Under the pieces are notes generated by a model that made no database searches, was not told the DNA's origin, and worked only from the letters and a program-made list of their open reading frames with translations. The translations under genes and the position numbers were made by a program. From assembly GCF_033546935.1 (NCBI RefSeq), contig NZ_CP137854.1, forward strand, positions 4,836,001 through 4,900,000: a DNA stretch of 64,000 nt, read 5' to 3'. This stretch comes from Xylophilus sp. GOD-11R. GTDB lineage: Bacteria; Pseudomonadota; Gammaproteobacteria; Burkholderiales; Burkholderiaceae_C. Below, piece after piece: positions 27,275-35,284 of this stretch (the stretch's first letter is position 1; every line of letters begins with the position of its first letter).

Positions 27275-28765
27275 CTGCGCCTGCTGCAGGCGGGCGTCGA
27301 TGATCGACACCTCCATGTAGTCGGCGCTGCCGCCCGGGTTGCGGCGCATCCACTCCTGTCCGGCCTTGTATCGGTCGACCGCGCCCGACCAGTCGAGGTG
27401 CGCCACCTGGGCTTCCGCATCGGCGCGCAACGCCCGCAAGGGCTGGTTCTCTGCGCGATAGGCGGCGGCGATCAGCGTCCAGGCAGTGCCGTCCTGAGGA
27501 TGGGTCGCCAGCCACGACTGCAGCCGGTCCGTGAGCGTGGGCACCACCGCGCCGTGCTGCGACGCCTGGGCCAGCAATACCAGTTCGGGCCGCGTCAGGC
27601 TGCTCGACAAGGGGCCGAGTGCCGCGACGGCCTGAGCGCCGTTGCCGGCCGCGACCTCGATCTCGGCCGCCAGCAGGCGCGCCAGGCGGGACGCCGCCGC
27701 GTCGTTGACCACCAACGCCGCCAGGCGCGCGACATGGGCACGGGCTGCCGGCAGGTCGCGCCGTTCGGAGTCCGACAAGGCGGCCGCATACAGCGCAGCC
27801 GCACGGCGCCGGTCGGGTTGGCGGTCAAAGCCGGTCATGTCAGGCTCGGCCGACCATCCGCGCAAGGCGTCCTGCCCCGGACGCGACACGATGCGCGCCC
27901 GCGCGGACATGATCGCGTCCTCGATGCTGCCCGTCGGTGCCCGATTGGCATCGCCACTACCGAGCGGCATGCGCGAGCGCATGTCGGCGATGCGTTCGCT
28001 GGTCAGCGGATGGCTGCGCAGGTACGGATAGCCGCCGCTGTCGTTGAAACCGGAAGCCTGCTGCAGCTTCTCGAACATGCCGGCGAAGCCCCGGCCATCG
28101 AAGCCGGCCTGCGTCATCACCAGGTAGCCGACCCGGTCGGCCTCACGCTCCATGGCGCGCGAGAAGTTGAGCTGCGACTGCGCCTGCAGCGCCACGCCGC
28201 CGGTGATCACCGCGTTGGCCGCCTGCGGATTGCGGCTGGCCGCCAGCGCGCCCAGCACCATGCCGGCCAGGAACAAGGGCGAGGTGCGACTTTGCTGCGC
28301 CATCAGGCGCGAAATATGACGCTGGGTGACGTGGCTCATCTCGTGGGCCAGCACCGAGGCCAGTTCGTCTTTGGAACCCACCACTGCGATCAGTCCGCAA
28401 AGCACGCCCATGTAGCCGCCGGGCAGGGCGAAGGCGTTCACGCTGCGATCGCGGCCCAGCAGGATGCGCCAGGCGAAGCGCTCGTCGAGCTCGGAGTTGA
28501 GCTCACCGCGCGCGACGGCCGCAACCATCAGCCGGTCCCAGATGCCCTGTACGTACTCGACCAATATCGGGTCGTCGACGAAATCCGGATCGCGGTAGAG
28601 CTCACGCGCGATGCGGTCGCCGAGCCGACGCTCCTCGCCAGCCGGCATGTCCGCCCCATCGCCCAGGCTCGGCAATTGCGCATGGCTCGGCGCCACCGCA
28701 AAGCAGAAACACAACGCCGTACAGAGCAGCGATCGGAAAGCGGAGGTGGCTTTCGGAAAATGCAT
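27242..28765 (-). CDS. M48 family periplasmic metalloprotease with TPR tail (BepA-like)
   Basis: 507 residues. A signal peptide (about 1-30, ending SHAQ) precedes the M48 domain. The zinc motif HEMSH is at 141-145, with the third ligand Glu in the AMEREADRVGYLV block and the family strand SHPLTSERIADM. The C-terminal third (about 330-500) is a run of Ala-rich helical repeats like the TPR part of BepA/YfgC. BepA degrades or helps mature LptD and other outer-membrane proteins in known species. ATG 28765 is chosen; an in-frame TTG at 28783 would add six residues. It is divergent from moaC (100 bases). Confidence 0.9.
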   Translation of the reverse strand: MHFPKATSAFRSLLCTALCFCFAVAPSHAQLPSLGDGADMPAGEERRLGDRIARELYRDPDFVDDPILVEYVQGIWDRLMVAAVARGELNSELDERFAWRILLGRDRSVNAFALPGGYMGVLCGLIAVVGSKDELASVLAHEMSHVTQRHISRLMAQQSRTSPLFLAGMVLGALAASRNPQAANAVITGGVALQAQSQLNFSRAMEREADRVGYLVMTQAGFDGRGFAGMFEKLQQASGFNDSGGYPYLRSHPLTSERIADMRSRMPLGSGDANRAPTGSIEDAIMSARARIVSRPGQDALRGWSAEPDMTGFDRQPDRRRAAALYAAALSDSERRDLPAARAHVARLAALVVNDAAASRLARLLAAEIEVAAGNGAQAVAALGPLSSSLTRPELVLLAQASQHGAVVPTLTDRLQSWLATHPQDGTAWTLIAAAYRAENQPLRALRADAEAQVAHLDWSGAVDRYKAGQEWMRRNPGGSADYMEVSIIDARLQQAQSRLREETAER

Positions 28766-28865
28766 CGCCGTATGATGCTTCAAGGCGAAGAATGTTCAGA
28801 TTCACGCCGACAAAAATGCGCAGATTAACTGCGCTCGACTCGAGAGGCGCACGCCGGAGGCCAAC

Positions 28866-29369
28866 ATGACCACACTCACACATTTCGACGCCCAGGGACA
28901 GGCGCACATGGTCGACGTCGGGGGCAAGGAGCCCACCCACCGCGTCGCCATCGCCAGCGGCACCATCGCCATGCGGCCGGAAACGCTGGCCTTGATCGAG
29001 AGTGGGACAGCCAAGAAAGGCGACGTGTTGGGCGTGGCTCGAATTGCTGCAATTCAGGGTGCCAAAAAAACCGCCGACCTGATTCCGCTATGCCACCCCT
29101 TGGCGCTGACCCGGGTGGCGGTCGAGTTTGAAACACCGGTGCCGGAAGGCGGGAGAGCGCGCGTGGTTTGTCGGGTGACGGTGGAGACCTTCGGCCCGAC
29201 AGGGGTAGAGATGGAGGCGCTGACCGCGGCGCAGGTGGGTCTGCTGACGATCTATGACATGTGCAAGGCGGTAGATCGGGGAATGGTGATCAGCGACGTG
29301 CGGGTGCTGGAAAAGCATGGCGGGGCATCGGGTAGCTACGTGGCGTCGCCCTCCGCACACGGTAGCTAA
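28866..29369 (+). CDS. moaC: Cyclic pyranopterin monophosphate synthase
   Basis: 167 residues. The family blocks are all present: [33 protein letters not shown] with His77, [19 protein letters not shown], and CKAVDRGM with the catalytic Lys134 and Asp137. MoaC turns 3',8-cyclo-7,8-dihydro-GTP into cPMP, the second step of molybdenum cofactor synthesis, in the cytoplasm. It stands apart from other moa genes here. A GCCGGAGG site is upstream. The stop codon falls inside a hairpin that may end transcription. Confidence 0.96.
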   Translation: MTTLTHFDAQGQAHMVDVGGKEPTHRVAIASGTIAMRPETLALIESGTAKKGDVLGVARIAAIQGAKKTADLIPLCHPLALTRVAVEFETPVPEGGRARVVCRVTVETFGPTGVEMEALTAAQVGLLTIYDMCKAVDRGMVISDVRVLEKHGGASGSYVASPSAHGS

Positions 29370-29390
29370 TCGACTAGCTAAAAACCGTGT
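29357..29390. terminator. Possible bidirectional terminator between moaC and the methyltransferase gene
   Basis: ACACGGT (29357-29363) pairs with ACCGTGT (29384-29390), and an inner TAGCT/AGCTA stem sits between them. The two genes converge on it, but there is no long T-run and the moaC stop codon is part of the left arm. Confidence 0.4.
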
Positions 29391-29408
29391 CCAGTGAAGG
29401 TTCATCCT

Positions 29409-30044
29409 TTAACCCGCCTGAAATATCTGTGCCTCCAACACATTTTCCGCTGACGGGAAAATATTGCCACCCCATTGCTGAGCCTCGTCGATCGTCCACG
29501 ATCCTTTGAACGCCGCTGAATGCAGGCCGTAGAACCTGTCGCGCGCAACCAGAGCACTGGAAAATCCAGCATTGAGAAGCGCCTCAGCCAACATGGGCGC
29601 GGTGAACCCGGTTTTGTGCGCCATGTAATGTCTCCCACGCGCGAGATCGGCACCAAATCCGTACAAAACGTCGATTGCCGAGATGGGTCCTGCGGGGGAC
29701 TCGTATAACACGTCATCGGGCCTTCCGTTGAGTATTCCCTGTGCTACCGAGGCAAGATCGGGACATAATACAACCGCTACACCCTTCGCACTAAGCACAC
29801 GCTCAAATTCCGCCAAAACGCCGGGAACCTCATAGGCCCAGATGTGTTCTATATTGTGCGATGAATATATGACATCGATAGACCCATCTTCAAATACCGA
29901 TAAATCCTGAAGACTCGCCACTATATCGGGCTTTACAGCCTCGTCGATGTCCACTCGAATCTCATCCCATTCTCCGCTTTGGAAATACTGGGGCAGATTT
30001 TTAAGGGACGAGTAGCCACAGCCAATGTGTAGTATGGTCTTCAT
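29409..30044 (-). CDS. Class I SAM-dependent methyltransferase in the pilin cassette
   Basis: 211 residues. Motif I is TILHIGCGYSSLKNLP, the acidic strand end is RVDIDEAVKPDIV, and the third block is SIDVIYSSHNIEHIWAYEVPGVLAEFERVLSAKGVAVVLCPD, a Methyltransf_11-like pattern. The start ATG at 30044 lies two bases after the stop of the glycosyltransferase gene, so they are one transcript. Its base composition is AT-rich like the rest of the cassette. Similar enzymes next to glycosyltransferases methylate sugars, so modification of the glycan put on pilin is the likeliest role; protein or small-molecule substrates remain possible. Confidence 0.85.
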   Translation of the reverse strand: MKTILHIGCGYSSLKNLPQYFQSGEWDEIRVDIDEAVKPDIVASLQDLSVFEDGSIDVIYSSHNIEHIWAYEVPGVLAEFERVLSAKGVAVVLCPDLASVAQGILNGRPDDVLYESPAGPISAIDVLYGFGADLARGRHYMAHKTGFTAPMLAEALLNAGFSSALVARDRFYGLHSAAFKGSWTIDEAQQWGGNIFPSAENVLEAQIFQAG

Positions 30045-30046
30045 AA

Positions 30047-32962
30047 TCAAGCAAACATCCGGTTCAAAATGTTAACCGAATCAGCATTGGAGTGCAGAGG
30101 CAGCGAAACAAAACTACGATCTTCGGCCTCCATCGAAAAAATGTCGAATCCCATCCGCTCTGATAAGAGTGATCTTGCCTCGATGCGATTTTCAAAATTA
30201 AGAGGAATTGCTTCGTCGACGACAATGCCGAGATTTCGATGAACGCCAATTTTCAGTCCCGCTTGTGCAACTCGGTGCGTCCAGTCCTGCTCCATTAACG
30301 TCCCTGCATCTGCAAGGAGTTCATCAAACTTCACTGCACGGATTGCAGCACTACAGCGAATGGCAATCAAGCCGCCATCCAGAACTCTCATATCCCCGAC
30401 CAGCATGTTGCGACCCTCGCCAAGAATCATAAGTTCCGGAGCGGCGACGCCTCCCTCCAAGTGCCCCGCTTTAACAAAAGCTCCACATTTGCGTGTAAAA
30501 CTGTCCGTGATCCAATGCAACCGTTTCCAATGGACCGCGCCTGCAAACCCCACAACATCGAAATTATCGAGGGATCGAATCACCTCGAATGCGAAATTAT
30601 CCCGACAGATATCAATATTTTTCTGAGCGATAATTAAAATATCGCATGAATTATCTTGCAATGCTGCCTCATACGCTGCGACTTTTTGACTCTCCATGCA
30701 TCGCACCACGCGGATACCAACGTCCAAGCCACCCACGGCCGCGCTCCATCGAGCCTGAAGTTTTGAAAATTCTTCGACGTCATCACAAGGCACGAGTATG
30801 GCTATCTCGACGAGCGAATTGAGCGGCTCATGCAGAACGTCTTCCGTCGCTTGCCCATTCTCATGCCCGAGCAATGCTGCTTGGTAAAGGGCGAGTTGTT
30901 GGCTGTCAAATGCATCTTCGACTGTCAATAACGAAAGCAACCGGACTGACTCTCGTGCGGCAGTAACGTCCCCGGCAAGGATGTGGCAGCGCACAATATT
31001 TAAATACGCAAAAACCTTTTCGACATCGGAAAAATTCCGCATCTGATGGGTTAGGTATCGTGCAGCATCGTCATATTTTCCGGCCTCAGTCATTTCATGC
31101 GTATATAAAATGTGGGCCACCGCCGAGTGCGGATAATACTCCAGACAATGTTTCACTATTCGGGCAGTTGCGCCAATTTGGTTTCGCTTTAACGTGGCGT
31201 AGGCACGGCGCACGAGTTCGTCAGCGCTTAGTAGATCCATCGAGACGGGCCTGCGAAGCACATTCCGCTGCAACACCATTTGTTCGCACGCATCCTCAAA
31301 TTCCTTGGTAAATTTTTTTCCGTTTCCAAGACTTGATTCCTTCATGCGTTGCCGAGCATGTTTCCGAAAACTTTTTAAAAACTCGACGTCCTGGGAAATT
31401 TTTACCGCCTTCTTCACGTAATCTTCGGCATTATTGACGGCCAATTCTGACGCGCCGACATTTGATAATATTGAAAACCCCATTCGACTTATAAGAGATT
31501 CTCCAAACATGGTGATGATAGGCACTCCCATGTAGACAGCAAAACAACTCGTCGTACCGCCATTAAACGGGAACGTATCCAGAATAATGTCGACCTCATT
31601 ATATGACCGATAATAATCCTCCCCTGCTGCGGGAGGGTGCAGATCAACGCGATTAAGCGGTATTTCAGCCTCACTCAATTGGTCAGAAAAAACCCTGAGC
31701 GCGGCTGGGTCCTGAAATGAGATGGAGCGTATCAACAAACGACTACGGGGGACTCTCTTTAATATTTTCGCCCAGCTATCCAAGGTCTTGCCAGTTATTT
31801 TCGCCGTATTACCAATACACCCAAACGTCACATAGCCGTTTGATAAGACGGGCGGCGCACCGCAATCGGGCACAGCTTCAAGCGGATCAAAGCACCAGAA
31901 TGATTGCGGAAGAATCAGCGGACTTTCGCTATAAAACTGCTCGGCACCGGGGGGGCATACAAAAGGATCGAGCACTTTTGCATCAATTGTTCTCAAGCCC
32001 GTGGTCGGCGGATATCCAAAGCCGGTCAATTGCACGGGAGCGAGTTTATGTTGTAGCAAATTGACGCGATTGTGGGATGAGTGGCCGCTCAATTCCACGA
32101 GCACGTCGAGGTCGTGCGCCCGAATCAATTGACAGAAATCCTCATCAGCCAAATCAAAAACGCTATGGAAATGCTCTGCAGCATCTTCGATGAGCGATGT
32201 CTGCCCATCTTTATCGTGAAAATCGTGATACAGAAAAATTTCAAACCTTTCTGTATCGTGGTTTTCAATGAGGGGTCGAAAAAAATATCGAACCGAATGA
32301 TTTCTAAAATCCGGAGACCAATATCCAATGCGAATTCGCCGGTCAACCGGCGCCTTTTTCGCCAATGGCTCATGGTGCAATTCAGGCAGTGGCTTGACTG
32401 TTTGCGCCCAAAAATAATGTTCGGCCGAGAGCGTTTTTTCAGGAACATCGGCATAAGCCGTATCGAACAAGAACCCATTCGCCAATCGCAAATTGTCAAA
32501 GTTTGCCAACCACGATTTCAACTGAAAAAACCTGGCCTTTACAACATCACCACGATGGAGGCAAATCGCAGAATAAATGGCGTCAACCGCAATGAAATCG
32601 GGATCGTTCAGCCTTGCGAGTTTCAAGTGTTCAAGCGCCTCATCGCTTCTGCGCTGGTCATTGAGCATTTTTGCGTGATTGACCACGGCAGCGATATACG
32701 TGTCATCGAGTGAATATGCAAACTCGAAAAGGCGAGCGGCTTCGGGCAAATCGCCCATATCGGCGTGACAAACCCCCAAGTCGTTCAGTGAACGAACATG
32801 GTATGGATCGATTTCGAGGATCTTTTTAAAAAAATCGGCGGCCTTGCGTAATTCGCCAGCCGACATCGCCACGTAAGCTTGCTCAATAAGCTCCGGCAGA
32901 ACATCACTCGTATTCGACTTTTTCTTGGCCTTGACAAATTCCCGGAAAAATTTGGATAGCAT
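30047..32962 (-). CDS. SPINDLY/O-GlcNAc transferase-like glycosyltransferase (GT41) with extra C-terminal domain
   Basis: 971 residues. N-terminal TPR helices (about 24-160) are followed by a GT41 domain (about 208-570). Key marks are IRIGYWSPDFRNHSVRYFF, the His in LSGHSSHNR, FGCIGNTAKIT with the UDP-sugar Lys, and LDTFPFNGGTTSCFAVYMGVP, the equivalent of the OGT sugar-nucleotide signature. A further helical stretch (about 580-700) leads to a C-terminal region (about 715-960), with DILIIAQKNIDI, VVGFAGAVHWKRL, LDGGLIAIRCSAAIRAVKFDE and DWTHRVAQAGLKIGVH, resembling a GT-A glycosyltransferase such as the StrF type. The enzyme may therefore add two sugars. It is AT-rich compared with neighbours, and sits downstream of two pilin genes, so pilin O-glycosylation is the probable task. 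Confidence 0.87.
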   Translation of the reverse strand: MLSKFFREFVKAKKKSNTSDVLPELIEQAYVAMSAGELRKAADFFKKILEIDPYHVRSLNDLGVCHADMGDLPEAARLFEFAYSLDDTYIAAVVNHAKMLNDQRRSDEALEHLKLARLNDPDFIAVDAIYSAICLHRGDVVKARFFQLKSWLANFDNLRLANGFLFDTAYADVPEKTLSAEHYFWAQTVKPLPELHHEPLAKKAPVDRRIRIGYWSPDFRNHSVRYFFRPLIENHDTERFEIFLYHDFHDKDGQTSLIEDAAEHFHSVFDLADEDFCQLIRAHDLDVLVELSGHSSHNRVNLLQHKLAPVQLTGFGYPPTTGLRTIDAKVLDPFVCPPGAEQFYSESPLILPQSFWCFDPLEAVPDCGAPPVLSNGYVTFGCIGNTAKITGKTLDSWAKILKRVPRSRLLIRSISFQDPAALRVFSDQLSEAEIPLNRVDLHPPAAGEDYYRSYNEVDIILDTFPFNGGTTSCFAVYMGVPIITMFGESLISRMGFSILSNVGASELAVNNAEDYVKKAVKISQDVEFLKSFRKHARQRMKESSLGNGKKFTKEFEDACEQMVLQRNVLRRPVSMDLLSADELVRRAYATLKRNQIGATARIVKHCLEYYPHSAVAHILYTHEMTEAGKYDDAARYLTHQMRNFSDVEKVFAYLNIVRCHILAGDVTAARESVRLLSLLTVEDAFDSQQLALYQAALLGHENGQATEDVLHEPLNSLVEIAILVPCDDVEEFSKLQARWSAAVGGLDVGIRVVRCMESQKVAAYEAALQDNSCDILIIAQKNIDICRDNFAFEVIRSLDNFDVVGFAGAVHWKRLHWITDSFTRKCGAFVKAGHLEGGVAAPELMILGEGRNMLVGDMRVLDGGLIAIRCSAAIRAVKFDELLADAGTLMEQDWTHRVAQAGLKIGVHRNLGIVVDEAIPLNFENRIEARSLLSERMGFDIFSMEAEDRSFVSLPLHSNADSVNILNRMFA

Positions 32963-32980
32963 GGAGTCGAACCTACCGTC

Positions 32981-33301
32981 TTATTTATTTTTTCGTGCGC
33001 CTGCCATGCTTACTACCAATCCCTCCGTCGCCATTTCAACAAAATCATCCGGATAATTTTTGTTTTTTAAATTCCACTTAAAATTATTTGCGAGCACGGC
33101 ACGTCGAATGAAACCGGGAATGTTTTCGCGCTGATAAGCCGCTGCGGCTTCGTATGTCTTCTCCAGGAGGCGAGTTACTTTATTCACGGAAATCACCTTC
33201 CTGCGGTCGCCCATCATGGCTGGCGGAAGATCTCTGGCAAGATCATTACTCAACCGGGATGCCAAGTCTTTTTCCGTTGAATAATCAAAAAATCTGGCCA
33301 T
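32981..33301 (-). CDS. Small unknown protein between pilin and glycosyltransferase genes
   Basis: 106 residues, not recognised. Starting at ATG 33301 it reads MARFFDYSTEKDLASRLSNDLARDL, then PAMMGDRRKVISVNKVTRLLEKTYEAAAAYQRENIPGF, and ends basic (GARKNK). It has no signal peptide or membrane helix and looks like a soluble helical protein. It lies 18 bases upstream of the glycosyltransferase gene and after a hairpin downstream of the second pilin. The composition is AT-rich. A link to pilin or to the glycosyltransferase, for instance as an adaptor, is only suggested by position. An in-frame codon at 33331 would add ten residues that overlap the terminator. Confidence 0.7.
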   Translation of the reverse strand: MARFFDYSTEKDLASRLSNDLARDLPPAMMGDRRKVISVNKVTRLLEKTYEAAAAYQRENIPGFIRRAVLANNFKWNLKNKNYPDDFVEMATEGLVVSMAGARKNK

Positions 33302-33309
33302 CAGTGTTC

Positions 33310-33341
33310 TACAAATAAATAAACCCCTCAAAAAGGGGTTT
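33310..33341 (-). terminator. Terminator or attenuator after the second pilin gene
   Basis: Reverse strand: AAACCCC-TTTTTGA-GGGGTTT followed by ATTTATTT. The 7-bp stem lies 10 bases past the stop of the pilin gene and before the next co-directional gene, so it probably lets high pilin expression drop before the modification genes. Confidence 0.7.
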
Positions 33342-33350
33342 CGAATAAAG

Positions 33351-33779
33351 TCAGTTTCGACAGGAACCTGGAACGTATTTCGCAGGAGACCCCGAACAGC
33401 TCCAAGTGATCATCCCAACGCTTGACTGAACGGCTGGAGTCAAAGTCACCGTGACCGCTTGTCCGACAGAGCTGGTAGCGGTTGAACCGACTACGGTGAC
33501 AAGTCCACCTGTGCCGACGGATGCAGCACTGACGCCCCCCACTGGGACGATTGCGCAGCCTGTGGTGATAGAGGTGGGAACGGTCGCCCCGCCTCCGGCA
33601 GCGTGGTAGGCCTCGGCGATGCAGGTGCGCGCCGCACCTGCCACGCCAAGAAGCTCCGTTACCCGCGCCCTGACCGTGTAGTCCTGGTATGCCGGAAGGG
33701 CGACCGCAGCGAGCAACCCGATGATCGCAACTACGATCATTAATTCGATAAGCGTAAAGCCTCGCTGCAGTCGTTTCAT
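33351..33779 (-). CDS. Type IV pilin (second copy)
   Basis: 142 residues. The class IVa prepilin leader MKRLQRG is cut before Phe by PilD, followed by the conserved helix [33 protein letters not shown] with Glu5. The globular part has four Cys: [15 protein letters not shown] and the C-terminal loop [15 protein letters not shown], a D-region disulfide. It is a subunit of type IV pili used for twitching, adhesion or DNA uptake. It is 73 bases downstream of a similar pilin and shares the same layout but differs in the surface part. Several Thr/Ser-rich runs ([20 protein letters not shown]) could be O-glycan sites. Confidence 0.95.
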   Translation of the reverse strand: MKRLQRGFTLIELMIVVAIIGLLAAVALPAYQDYTVRARVTELLGVAGAARTCIAEAYHAAGGGATVPTSITTGCAIVPVGGVSAASVGTGGLVTVVGSTATSSVGQAVTVTLTPAVQSSVGMITWSCSGSPAKYVPGSCRN

Positions 33780-33852
33780 ATCTATCTGTCCGACGCCCGA
33801 AACTGACCGGGCCGATTCTTTCGAAACTCAGCCCGGCATTTCATCCTGCTGG

Positions 33853-34287
33853 TCAGCCGCGGCAAGAGCCTGGAACATATTTAACAGGCGAGCCGGTGCA
33901 GGTCCAGGTCAGCGTTCCAGCGGTGGGTTGGGGCGTCAAAGTGATGGTGACGGCTTGCCCAACCGAGGTGGTGGCAGTGGAGCCGTTCACGGTCACAACG
34001 CCGCCGGTCGAGACGCTTGCGGCAGTTACCTTGCCGACCGGAGCAATGGAGCAGGTGTCTTGGACATTGGTCGGCACCGCAGAGCCACCGGCAGCCTGAA
34101 AACCCTCGGTGACACAGGTACGAGCCGAGCTGGCGGAGAGCATCAGCTCCGACACCTTGGCGCGAACTGTGTAGTCCTGATAAGCCGGCAGCGCGACGGC
34201 CGCAAGAATGCCGATGATGGCCACGACAATCATCAGTTCGATCAAGGTAAAGCCTTGCTGCACGTTACGCCGGATAGAGCGGGTCAT
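33853..34287 (-). CDS. pilA: Type IV pilin, major pilin-like (first copy)
   Basis: 144 residues. The leader [12 protein letters not shown] is cut before [36 protein letters not shown]. Four Cys lie in [16 protein letters not shown] and [15 protein letters not shown]. Surface segments rich in Thr, Ser and Gly ([19 protein letters not shown]) resemble the other copy. An AGGAG site 9 bases upstream of ATG 34287 and a near-consensus sigma54 promoter 43 bases further up indicate high regulated expression, as for pilA genes under PilSR in pseudomonads. No other pil genes are in the window. Calling it pilA rests on sequence class and promoter, not on neighbours. Confidence 0.93.
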   Translation of the reverse strand: MTRSIRRNVQQGFTLIELMIVVAIIGILAAVALPAYQDYTVRAKVSELMLSASSARTCVTEGFQAAGGSAVPTNVQDTCSIAPVGKVTAASVSTGGVVTVNGSTATTSVGQAVTITLTPQPTAGTLTWTCTGSPVKYVPGSCRG

Positions 34288-34329
34288 TGAAATTAACTCC
34301 TGGTGGATGGGTTCTGTCGCAGCGGAGGT

Positions 34330-34345
34330 TGCAGCATCCGTGCCA
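34330..34345 (-). promoter_or_regulatory. Sigma54 promoter of the pilin cassette
   Basis: Reverse strand TGGCACG-GATG-CTGCA, one mismatch from TGGCACG-N4-TTGCA, with correct GG/GC spacing. It lies 43 bases upstream of the first pilin start. In Pseudomonas pilA is driven by RpoN with PilR. Confidence 0.85.
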
Positions 34346-34449
34346 GTCGAAAAGTGGAGACTTTCCGATGCCTACATCCACTCAAATGACATCTTTGTCA
34401 CCCGGCGGCTGCGTTCGGCCAAACCACCACGCCGACCCTGTCAATTTCG

Positions 34450-35241
34450 TCACTTTTTGTCAGAGTTTCCAGTCCCGATCACCTGCCCTTCAGTGAGCCA
34501 GCCGATCGACAAGTTCGGATTCAGCTGCAAAGCAGCGATTTCGCTGGCGATCAACGCCCGTTCAGCCGGCTTGGCGTGGGTGATCCAAATGGGAAATCGT
34601 CCCGGCTGGCTGAGATGCAGAAGTGCATCGCCCAACATGCCGGGCGAGAGGTGTTTGCTGATCTCGGCCAAGGGCCGCTCCGATTCACTGAAAGCGGTTT
34701 CGATGACGAGTGCGCCTACATCCATCGCGTTCACCAGATCCCAAAACGCCGGATTCGGCCCAGTATCTCCGCTGTAGACCCACGCGGCCCCCCCGTCATC
34801 GATGGCGAAACCGACGGCCGGCACGGTGTGGACGGCCGGCAAGACCCGAATCCGCTTGCCGGCCAGCCCCATGCTTTCCGTCTCGTGGAAAGGAATCAGC
34901 TTTACGAACGGTTTTTCCGGAGAGGGAATCTGCTCGAAGTTCGGCCAGATGACATTGTTGAAGACATGCGTGCGCAGGGCCGCGATCGTCGGCCCAAGTG
35001 CATGGACCTGCACCGGCCGGTCGCGCAATGAGCCGACGGCATCCGCCATGAGCGGCAGGGCGACGATGTGGTCCAGGTGCGAATGGCTGAGCAGCACGTG
35101 GTCGATGCGCGCCATCTCCTCGAGGCTCAGGTCACCGACGCCGGTGCCCGCATCGACAAGCAGGTCGTCGTCGACCAGGAATGAGGTCGTGCGGCGCCCA
35201 GGCGCGATGGAGCCCGAGCAGCCGAGCACTCGTACTTTCAT
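34450..35241 (-). CDS. MBL-fold hydrolase resembling class II 3',5'-cyclic-nucleotide phosphodiesterase
   Basis: 263 residues. It starts MKVRVLGCSGSIAPGRRTTSFLVDDDLLVDAGTGVGDL, and the metal motif is LSHSHLDHIVALPL (HxHxDH). VHTVPAVGFAID and VYSGDTGPNPAFWDL supply further metal ligands, and the C-terminal strand has WITHAKP. The order and spacing match the PDEase II-like MBL family that hydrolyses cAMP in some organisms. The start at 35241 has an AAGGAA site. It lies 43 bases downstream of a class III adenylate cyclase in the same direction. Synthesis and breakdown of cAMP by neighbouring genes is a sensible inference, but other MBL substrates are not excluded. Confidence 0.8.
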   Translation of the reverse strand: MKVRVLGCSGSIAPGRRTTSFLVDDDLLVDAGTGVGDLSLEEMARIDHVLLSHSHLDHIVALPLMADAVGSLRDRPVQVHALGPTIAALRTHVFNNVIWPNFEQIPSPEKPFVKLIPFHETESMGLAGKRIRVLPAVHTVPAVGFAIDDGGAAWVYSGDTGPNPAFWDLVNAMDVGALVIETAFSESERPLAEISKHLSPGMLGDALLHLSQPGRFPIWITHAKPAERALIASEIAALQLNPNLSIGWLTEGQVIGTGNSDKK

Positions 35242-35284
35242 GGCGATTCCTTCGCGGAGGGGGCAGGACGGACGGGTGCTCGGT

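Noticed and set aside
33807..33836. Terminator between the two pilin genes
   Set aside because: CCGGGC/GCCCGG arms are only 6 bp with an 18-base loop and no T-run.
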